Positions 1 to 5,450 of a stretch of DNA of 8,191 bases are shown here, piece by piece. This stretch comes from CAMBDR01 sp046597185. GTDB lineage: Bacteria > Pseudomonadota > Gammaproteobacteria > Burkholderiales > Burkholderiaceae_D. Each line of letters opens with the position of its first letter. Within the stretch, counting starts at the first letter, position 1. The translations under genes and the position numbers were made by a program. The stretch spans positions 1 to 8,191 of the forward strand of contig JBKJLF010000108.1 in the NCBI GenBank assembly GCA_046597185.1. Direction: 5' to 3'. The notes below the pieces were generated by a model. That model made no database searches and was not told the origin of the DNA. It saw only the letters and a list, made by a program, of their open reading frames with translations.

Positions 1-48
1 GTTGGTGTTGGTGTTGGCGTTGGCGTTGGCGTTGGCGTTGGCGTTGGT
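1..48 (-). repeat. Hexanucleotide tandem repeat encoding a Pro-Thr linker
   Basis: Eight uninterrupted copies of GTTGGY on the plus strand (five GTTGGC, three GTTGGT), which read CCA-AC(G/A), Pro-Thr, on the coding minus strand. The array touches the window edge and may be longer. Because the unit is six bases, copy-number change would alter linker length without breaking the frame. Confidence 0.9.
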
Positions 49-377
49 GTGCTCGTGCTGACAGCCCATGGCCCCCACTGATCGGCGGCGTTTGGCACAT
101 TCCCTTGCGTCCACCATTTGGCGGTGTACACCACGCCATTGTAAGTGGCGCATTGGCCTGCGGTAAAAATCGCACTGGCCGTCCATTCCGGGCAATTGGC
201 CACTGGCACGGCCAATGTACCGACACGGCTCAATGTCGATCCCTTCTTTTCCACCTTGGCTTTTTCGGCACTGCGCAGTGCGGTATTACTTTGCGCCGGG
301 TCTGATCCGCCACCGCAAGCAGCTAACATGCTGCCCATCAGTGCCAGAACCAAACCATTTACTTGTAACTTCTTCAT
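1..377 (-). CDS. Chitin-binding (CBM5/12-like) lipoprotein, 5' part; runs off the left edge
   Basis: The minus strand is open from an ATG at 375-377 to the window edge, giving 125 codons with no stop. Residues 1-21 form a lipoprotein signal: a short MKK start, a hydrophobic stretch and the lipobox LAAC with Cys21, followed by GGGSD. Residues about 61-104 resemble a type 5/12 carbohydrate-binding module: CPEWTASAIFTAGQCATYNG, then VVYTAKWWTQGNVPN and DQWGPW. The aromatic residues Tyr84, Trp88, Trp89, Trp101 and Trp104 are those that usually stack on chitin or other polysaccharide; Cys62 and Cys76 could form a disulfide. From residue 110 the chain is an uninterrupted Thr-Pro repeat, a typical linker between a binding module and a further domain, which would lie outside the window (possibly a chitinase or other glycoside hydrolase). 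An AGGA motif at 387-390 lies 9 bases before the ATG and supports this start. The ligand is inferred from the module; the missing domain is unknown. Confidence 0.85.
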   Translation of the reverse strand, partial: MKKLQVNGLVLALMGSMLAACGGGSDPAQSNTALRSAEKAKVEKKGSTLSRVGTLAVPVANCPEWTASAIFTAGQCATYNGVVYTAKWWTQGNVPNAADQWGPWAVSTSTPTPTPTPTPTPTPTP

Positions 378-487
378 ATTATTTCATCCTAAAAGATTAC
401 TTTTTTGTTTATGAATATAACAAATCAAAAATATAATTATTACTTGTTGCCTCTTAGCTAAAAGCGAAGACAGGATGAAGGGATTGA

Positions 488-538
488 AAGTGGTAGTCAA
501 GTGGTTTTGCGAAAAAAATAACCAATGCAATACCACTT
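488..538. promoter_or_regulatory. Candidate operator: 12-bp inverted repeat plus an 11-bp-phased direct repeat
   Basis: AAGTGGTTTTGC (499-510) and GCAATACCACTT (527-538) are inverted copies matching at 11 of 12 positions, separated by 16 bases. A third copy of the core AAGTGGT starts at 488, exactly 11 bases (one helical turn) before the copy at 499. Neither side of the hairpin is followed by a T-run, so it does not look like an intrinsic terminator. The arrangement suits binding of a dimeric repressor or activator upstream of the chitin-binding lipoprotein gene, whose start lies about 110-160 bases away. The regulator is not identifiable from the sequence. Confidence 0.4.
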
Positions 539-792
539 ATAAAATTTCCAATCGGAAAGTATAATCTGTGCCTAAATAAATAATTATAAGTACAATTTTA
601 TTTTCACAATTATTTGCCTAATCACCTATGCGAAAGCAAAATATTAAAAATGAAGGTAACATGAATTGGATACAAACAAACACTTCAAGGAAAATATAAT
701 AAGTAATTCTTAACAGGCGGCAATCAGACCACTTTTCCAAACATCGGCATCTGGTATTACCCGGGCTTGATGTCGACATTCCGGTTTCTGCG

Positions 793-821
793 GCATTTTG
801 GCTGCATTTTGGCTGCATTTT
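793..821. repeat. 11-bp tandem repeat, about 2.6 copies
   Basis: The unit GCATTTTGGCT occurs perfectly at 793-803 and 804-814, then GCATTTT at 815-821. It is intergenic, upstream of the proposed pstS promoter. An 11-bp period places each copy on the same face of the helix, so protein binding is possible, but simple slippage is equally likely. Confidence 0.7.
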
Positions 822-863
822 ATTTTTACAAGGCCATCAAGCAAGGCGCTTGAGCATCAATAG

Positions 864-892
864 TTGCCTGCGCCACGGGTAATAGTCATAAT
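864..892 (+). promoter_or_regulatory. Putative sigma70-type promoter for pstS
   Basis: TTGCCT at 864-869 (-35-like, four of six consensus bases) and CATAAT at 887-892 (-10-like, five of six) are separated by 17 bases. Transcription would start near 899, leaving a leader of about 75 bases before the pstS start. No convincing Pho box (paired TGTCA-type half sites 11 bases apart) is seen next to it, so PhoB control is not supported by sequence alone. Confidence 0.4.
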
Positions 893-905
893 CGATGCTA
901 CTATG

Positions 906-916
906 TTGCATTGCAA
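906..916. promoter_or_regulatory. Small palindrome just downstream of the pstS promoter
   Basis: TTGCA-T-TGCAA is a perfect 11-base palindrome. Flanking CTAT and TAG extend the symmetry imperfectly. It lies immediately after the predicted start point (about 899), a position where a bound protein would block transcription. It is short enough to be chance. Confidence 0.25.
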
Positions 917-973
917 TAGCACATGATTTTCTTTCCCCATTCACTAGCCCACTTCAAACCAGGCGGAGGACTT

Positions 974-2023
974 ATGTACTTACCCAAATCACGCTACCCT
1001 GTGCTGTTCTGCTGGATTTTGCTGGCAACGCCGATATTGAGTCATTTGGCCAGTGCTGCGGAAATAAGCGGCGCAGGCTCTTCCGCCGCCAAGCCCTTAT
1101 ATACCAAATGGGCGCAGTCGTATAACATGAAACTCAATTATCAAGCCAATGGTTCGTTCGAAGGTGTCAAACTGATTAAAGCCAAAAGCGTGGATTTTGG
1201 TGCCAGCGATATTGCGCTGCCACCGGAAGAGCTTAAAAAAGATCACCTTATCTTGGTGCCGACCGCGATTTCCGGCATCGTGCCCGTCATCAATCTGCCC
1301 AAAATCAAAACCGGTGAATTACAACTCACTGGTGAAGTGCTGGCCGATATTTTTGCGCACAAAATCACGCAATGGAATGACCCCGCCCTCACCGCCCTCA
1401 ACCCTGGGCTGACTCTGCCCAAACTGCCGATTATTACCGTGGCAAGGCAAGAAGGCTCGGGCACGACTTACAATTTCACCGATTATTTAAGCAGCATCAG
1501 CCCGGCCTGGAAAAGCAAATTCGGCAAAAATTTCACCATCGCATGGCCGGCTGACACCCAACTGGTAAAAAGCAGCGCCGATGTGGCCAACGCGGTAAAA
1601 CAAACAGCGGGGGCAATTGGCTATATCGATTTCAAATTTGCCAATCAGGAACGGCTCAACTACGTGCAACTGAAAAACCGCGATGGCAAATTTGTTGCGC
1701 CCACCAGCAAGGGTTTTGAATCGGCGCTCAACCACAGTGCCTGGGTCAAGGGGGAATTTGAGGAAATGCTCAACCATCAGCGCGGGATACTGACCTGGCC
1801 CATCACGGCGGGCACATTTATTATTTTCCAGGATAGCAGCCGCACCCCGACTCACACCATTGCGATGCTGAAGTTTTTCACCACCGCCATGATCAAGGGC
1901 GACAGCGTGGCCGACAGTGCCGATTTCGTGCCCTTGCCCGATGTGGTGCAGGCGCGGGCATTTCGCGAATTATTGAAAATTTCTGACGAGAAAGGAAAAC
2001 CATTGGTTTGGTCGCCGCTGTAG
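974..2023 (+). CDS. pstS: PstS-type periplasmic phosphate-binding protein of an ABC transporter
   Basis: The 349-residue product resembles PstS along its whole length. Its expected role is to bind inorganic phosphate in the periplasm and deliver it to the PstCAB permease. I start it at 974 rather than the in-frame ATG at 923: GGAGG at 965-969 precedes 974, and translation from there begins with a clear Sec signal (MYLPKSRYPV, then a hydrophobic core to LASAA, cleavage near residues 28-29). PstS landmarks follow in order: ISGAGSSAAKPLYTKW (31-46), VDFGASD (73-79), ITQWNDPAL (131-139), QEGSGTTYNFTDYL (159-172), TAGAIGYIDF and LTWPITAGTFII. By alignment to E. coli mature PstS, the ligand residues Ser38, Asp56, Arg135 and Ser139-Gly140-Thr141 correspond to Ser61, Asp79, Arg158 and Ser162-Gly163-Thr164. 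Thr10-Phe11 is replaced by Ser37-Ala38. No pstC, pstA, pstB or phoU adjoins it, so it is an orphan here. Binding of phosphate is inferred; a related oxyanion remains possible. Confidence 0.88.
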   Translation: MYLPKSRYPVLFCWILLATPILSHLASAAEISGAGSSAAKPLYTKWAQSYNMKLNYQANGSFEGVKLIKAKSVDFGASDIALPPEELKKDHLILVPTAISGIVPVINLPKIKTGELQLTGEVLADIFAHKITQWNDPALTALNPGLTLPKLPIITVARQEGSGTTYNFTDYLSSISPAWKSKFGKNFTIAWPADTQLVKSSADVANAVKQTAGAIGYIDFKFANQERLNYVQLKNRDGKFVAPTSKGFESALNHSAWVKGEFEEMLNHQRGILTWPITAGTFIIFQDSSRTPTHTIAMLKFFTTAMIKGDSVADSADFVPLPDVVQARAFRELLKISDEKGKPLVWSPL

Positions 2024-2044
2024 GGTAAAATATGCACACCTGAA

Positions 2045-2089
2045 AATAAGAACATCAATAAGAACATCAATAAGAACATCAATAAGAAC
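2045..2089. repeat. 12-bp tandem repeat between pstS and the tricorn-type gene
   Basis: AATAAGAACATC is repeated perfectly at 2045-2056, 2057-2068 and 2069-2080, followed by the nine-base partial copy AATAAGAAC. It ends 16 bases before the GGAG ribosome-binding site (2105-2108) of the next gene. It is A-rich and unstructured, so it could act as a leader or spacer, or as a slippage product. It has no CRISPR-like unique spacers. Confidence 0.9.
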
Positions 2090-2115
2090 CCTCACTTTTC
2101 AACCGGAGACCTGTA

Positions 2116-5100
2116 ATGCGATTATCCCGCCTGGCCTTGGCGCTCGCCCTCACTTTACCAAGCGCACTCAATGCACTTGCTGCCAACTACCTGCGCTACC
2201 CTGCCCTCTCTGGCGACACCCTGATTTTTACCGCAGAAGGTGATTTATGGCGCAGTTCTGCAAAGGGCGGCACAGCCCAGCGCTTAACCACCCACCCCGC
2301 CGAAGAAAGCCGTAGCGCCATTTCTCCCGATGGCAAGCAGGTGGCCTTTAGCGCGGCCTATGATGGCCCACTGGAAGTGTATGTGATGCCGGTGGCGGGT
2401 GGACAGCCGCGCCGCATCAGCTTCGAGGGTTTTCGCGCCTTTGTCATCGGTTGGACGCCACAAGGCGAAGTACTGTACAGCGCGCAAGCCGGGCGCGGCC
2501 CGAATCAACAACGCGTCATTACCGCGGTCCAGCCACAAAGCTTGCAACGTCGGATTTTGCCTTTGGCAGAAGCGACTGAAGCCACGCTCGATGAGAGCGG
2601 CCAAACTCTGTTTTTTACCCGCATGGGCTTACAACTACAAAATGAAAATGCCAAAAAATATCAGGGCGGCATGGCTGCGCATTTGTGGCGTTTTGATTTG
2701 AAAAAGCAGGCTGAAGCCGAACGCTTACCCATCACTCACCAGGGTTCGGACAAGCAGCCGATGTGGTGGCAGGGGCGTTTATATTTCATCAGCGACCGCG
2801 ATGGCAACGACAATCTGTGGTCGATGCAAGCCGATGGCAGCGATGCACGTCAACTCACGCAGCACCGGGGCTGGGATGTGCGCAATGCGGCCATCGATCA
2901 GGGCCGCATCGTGTATCAATTGGGGGCGGATCTTCATGTATTGGATATCGCCACTTTGCGCGATCAAACCCTCAATATCGATCTGGTGTCGGACTTTGAT
3001 CAACAACGCCCACGCTTACTGAAAAACCCGGTCAGCTTTATCACTGCGGCCAACTTCGCCCCCAATGGCGAGCGGGTGGCAGTAACGGCACGTGGCCAAA
3101 TTGCGCTGGCGGGCCTGGGGCCATTACGCCGCATTCAAATTGCCTTACCCAAAGCCAGCCGCGCCCGCGCCGCCAAACTTGGCCCAGATGGAAAATGGGT
3201 GTATGCGATTTGCGACGCCACCGGAGAACATGAAATTTGGCGCTTCCCGGCCGATGGCAGCCCCGGTGGCCAAGCGCTCACGCATGACGGCCAGACCCAG
3301 CGCACGAACCTGTACCCTTCCCCAGATGGACGCCTGCTGGCGCATACCGATAAGCACGGCCAATTATTTATCCTCAATTTGGCCAGCGGAAACAACGAGA
3401 AAATTGATCACAGCCAGCTCAACGCCGAATATATCGATGTGGTTTGGTCGCCCGATAGCCGCCTGTTGGCCATCAGCCGCCCCAACAGCGTGATAGAACG
3501 CGGACAGATAGCGCTGTACGATCTAGCCCAGCGCAAAATGCACTGGCTCAGCAGCGACAAATACCATTCGGCCCATGTCAGTTTCACCCCGGACGGGCAC
3601 TGGCTGTACTTTACTTCAGAGCGCCATTTTCAAACCATGAATGCCGAACCCTGGGGTGACCGTCATATGGGGCCACATTTTGAAAAGCGCAGCAAAATCT
3701 ATGCCTATGCATTACAAACGGCGCGCTTTCCATTTCAAAGTAAAAATGAACTCGATGGCGTGGGTGGCACTGCGGCAAAGGCGGCAATCAGTACAGCCAC
3801 TGGCAACGCCGCAGGCACTGGCACCAAGGCCAGCGGCGTTGAATGGCAAGGCTTAAGCGAGCGCCTGTATGAAGTGCCGCTGGCACCGGGCAACTATACG
3901 GCGCTGGAAAACGATGGCAAACGCCTCTATTTTCTGGAGCGCGAGGCTGAGAAAACCCATCTTAAAACCCTGGCCATCGACAATAACGCAGCCACGCCAG
4001 AACTGTTTGCGCCGGATGTGCAGCAATTGGGCATCTCGGCAGATAATAAAAAAGTGTATTTTCAAAAATCAGCGCCCAAGGGCGCGGGTGAGATGTTTAT
4101 CGTAGACAGCGGGGCCAAGGCCGGGCCGGATTTATCCAAAGCGGGCCTGCTATTAAATAGCTGGCAAATGACACTCCAACCACGCGAAGAATGGCAGCAA
4201 ATTTTCCATGATGCATGGCGTATGCATCGTGATTATTTTTTCGACAGTAAGATGCGCGGCGTCGATTGGCTGGCCATGCGCAACAAATACTCGCCACTGC
4301 TGGAGCGGGTGCATGACCGGGCTGAATTAAACGATTTACTTGGCATAATGAGCAGCGAACTGGGCACCCTTCATTCGCAAATCATACCGGGTGATTTACG
4401 CAAGGCCGAAGATGGCAGCGTCGCCGCCTTTTTGGGGGCCACGTATGAGCGCACCAGCGATGGTTTTAAGATTAGCCACATCTACCAAACCGAAGCCGAA
4501 CTCCCGAACGAGCGCAGCCCGCTGGCCCAGCCCGGCGTGCAACTGCAATCGGGTGATGTGATTTTGGCCGTCAATGGCCGCCCTGCTCAGGAAGCGAATG
4601 ATTTATCAGAATTATTAATCAACCAGACCGGGCAACAGGTTTTACTCAAAATCCGCCATGACCAGCAAGAGCGCAATGTGATTGTGACGCCCGTGAATGC
4701 CGAGCGCAACAATGCCTTGCGTTATGGCGACTGGGAATACAGCGCACAAAACCGGGTAGCGCAAGTGGGCCAGGGGCGCATCGGCTATTTGCATTTACGC
4801 GCCATGACTGCGCCTGATCTAGCCAGCTTTGCGCGTGAGTTTTACGCCCATATCCATCGCAATGGCTTGATCATTGATGTGCGGCGCAATAATGGCGGCA
4901 GTATCGAGAGTTGGGTCATCGAAAAACTGTTGCGCCGCTCATGGCTGGCATGGCATCTGCGTGATGGCAGCCACTATGAAAATATGCAACAAACCTTTCG
5001 CGGACATTTGGTGGTGTTGGCAGATGAATTGACCTATTCCGATGGTGAAACCTTTGTCGCGGCGGTGCAAGCCAACAAATTGGGGCCGGTGATAGGCAAG

Positions 5101-5379
5101 CGCACGGCGGGCGCAGGGGTTTGGTTGACGGATGAAAATGTGTTGATTGACAATGGCCGCGCCAGAGTGGCCGAATGGGCGCAATTTTCCTACCCGGATG
5201 CACGATGGCTGATTGAAGGCCATGGCGTGGCACCGGACATTGAAGTGGAAAACATGCCGCACGCCACCTTCCTGGGGCAAGATCAACAACTCGACCGCGC
5301 GCTCAAGCTATTGCAAGACAAGCTCAAGGCCGAACCGATTGTCCCGCCCAAAGCCGGGGTGATTCGGCCCGTCAATTAG
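2116..5379 (+). CDS. Exported tricorn-type protease (beta-propellers, PDZ, S41 serine peptidase)
   Basis: The 1087-residue product has the domain order and size of tricorn protease, which trims peptides to short fragments. GGAG at 2105-2108 lies 7 bases before the ATG. Residues 1-23 are a Sec signal (RLSRLALALALTL...NALAA), so the mature enzyme should be periplasmic, unlike the cytosolic archaeal prototype. Residues about 24-700 are beta-propeller repeats with recurrent blade motifs such as SPDGKQVAFSA, SDRDGNDNLWSM, SPDGRLLAHT and TPDGHWLYFTSE, broken by an Ala/Gly/Thr-rich stretch at about 548-575. A PDZ-like segment (about 770-865, with LQSGDVILAVNG) precedes the S41 core (about 880-1070). 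Active-site candidates are His753 (ELGTLHSQ), Gly928 (VRRNNGGS), the nucleophile Ser975 with Asp976 (LTYSDGETF) and Glu1034 (LIEGHGVAPDI). Their spacing matches Thermoplasma tricorn His746, Gly918, Ser965 and Glu1023 closely. The residue before His, Ser745 in the prototype, is Leu752 here. No tricorn-interacting aminopeptidase gene is adjacent. The substrate is unknown. Confidence 0.88.
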   Translation: MRLSRLALALALTLPSALNALAANYLRYPALSGDTLIFTAEGDLWRSSAKGGTAQRLTTHPAEESRSAISPDGKQVAFSAAYDGPLEVYVMPVAGGQPRRISFEGFRAFVIGWTPQGEVLYSAQAGRGPNQQRVITAVQPQSLQRRILPLAEATEATLDESGQTLFFTRMGLQLQNENAKKYQGGMAAHLWRFDLKKQAEAERLPITHQGSDKQPMWWQGRLYFISDRDGNDNLWSMQADGSDARQLTQHRGWDVRNAAIDQGRIVYQLGADLHVLDIATLRDQTLNIDLVSDFDQQRPRLLKNPVSFITAANFAPNGERVAVTARGQIALAGLGPLRRIQIALPKASRARAAKLGPDGKWVYAICDATGEHEIWRFPADGSPGGQALTHDGQTQRTNLYPSPDGRLLAHTDKHGQLFILNLASGNNEKIDHSQLNAEYIDVVWSPDSRLLAISRPNSVIERGQIALYDLAQRKMHWLSSDKYHSAHVSFTPDGHWLYFTSERHFQTMNAEPWGDRHMGPHFEKRSKIYAYALQTARFPFQSKNELDGVGGTAAKAAISTATGNAAGTGTKASGVEWQGLSERLYEVPLAPGNYTALENDGKRLYFLEREAEKTHLKTLAIDNNAATPELFAPDVQQLGISADNKKVYFQKSAPKGAGEMFIVDSGAKAGPDLSKAGLLLNSWQMTLQPREEWQQIFHDAWRMHRDYFFDSKMRGVDWLAMRNKYSPLLERVHDRAELNDLLGIMSSELGTLHSQIIPGDLRKAEDGSVAAFLGATYERTSDGFKISHIYQTEAELPNERSPLAQPGVQLQSGDVILAVNGRPAQEANDLSELLINQTGQQVLLKIRHDQQERNVIVTPVNAERNNALRYGDWEYSAQNRVAQVGQGRIGYLHLRAMTAPDLASFAREFYAHIHRNGLIIDVRRNNGGSIESWVIEKLLRRSWLAWHLRDGSHYENMQQTFRGHLVVLADELTYSDGETFVAAVQANKLGPVIGKRTAGAGVWLTDENVLIDNGRARVAEWAQFSYPDARWLIEGHGVAPDIEVENMPHATFLGQDQQLDRALKLLQDKLKAEPIVPPKAGVIRPVN

Positions 5380-5405
5380 CGCGGATGCGCCGTCTTACCG
5401 GGCCG
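5365..5405 (+). terminator. Possible hairpin terminator at the end of the tricorn-type gene
   Basis: CGGCCCG (5365-5371) and CGGGCCG (5399-5405) are perfect 7-base complements. The 27-base loop holds a second small hairpin, GCGC-GGAT-GCGC (5379-5390), and the tricorn stop codon lies inside the structure. CTTTT follows at 5409-5413. The long loop and short T-run make intrinsic termination uncertain. In the convergent arrangement it could also limit read-through into the carbonic anhydrase gene. Confidence 0.35.
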
Positions 5406-5408
5406 ATG

Positions 5409-5450
5409 CTTTTAGTTCGATTCTTTTAGTTCGATTCTTTTAGTTCGATT
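5409..5450. repeat. 14-bp tandem repeat spanning the stop codon of the carbonic anhydrase gene
   Basis: CTTTTAGTTCGATT is repeated perfectly three times (5409-5422, 5423-5436, 5437-5450), with a broken fourth start CTTTAAT. On the minus strand each copy carries AATCGAACTAA, so the real end of the carbonic anhydrase gene (ESN-stop) lies in the first copy met and two further copies follow in the 3' untranslated region. It looks like a tandem duplication of the gene's own terminus. Confidence 0.9.

Larger units (their letters stand above)
378..973. other. Divergent intergenic region between the chitin-binding lipoprotein gene and pstS
   Basis: About 600 bases without a convincing gene. The left part (roughly 378-720) is visibly AT-rich with many short A and T runs, and the right part (720-970) is more balanced. 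It must hold the promoters of both flanking genes. It contains the inverted/direct repeat set at 488-538, a perfect TATAAT at 695-700 without a good -35 partner at normal spacing, a 9-bp inverted pair TATTACCCG (755-763) and CGGGTAATA (876-884), an 11-bp tandem repeat at 793-821, a sigma70-like promoter at 864-892 and a palindrome at 906-916. A 66-codon minus-strand open frame at 618-818 lacks a recognisable ribosome-binding site or known domain and is not called. Confidence 0.7.

Noticed and set aside
628..699. Small plus-strand frame starting at 628, or at 661 with an AAGG upstream
   Set aside because: Encodes only 23 or 12 residues with no known leader-peptide pattern or attenuator structure following.
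618..818. Minus-strand open frame of 66 codons in the divergent intergenic region
   Set aside because: No ribosome-binding site, no recognisable domain, and its N-terminus is translated from the 11-bp tandem repeat; its hydrophobic end comes from AT-rich DNA.
771..900. Pho box upstream of pstS
   Set aside because: Isolated TGTCGACATT and AGTCAT elements exist, but not the paired TGTCA half sites with the expected spacing.
923..973. Longer PstS start at 923
   Set aside because: It would add 17 residues before the signal peptide and has no ribosome-binding site, whereas GGAGG precedes the ATG at 974.
1487..1855. Minus-strand open frame of 122 codons opposite pstS
   Set aside because: It is the shadow of a strongly recognised gene, with no domain of its own.
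2045..2089. CRISPR-like array
   Set aside because: The copies are directly adjacent with no spacers and the unit is only 12 bp.
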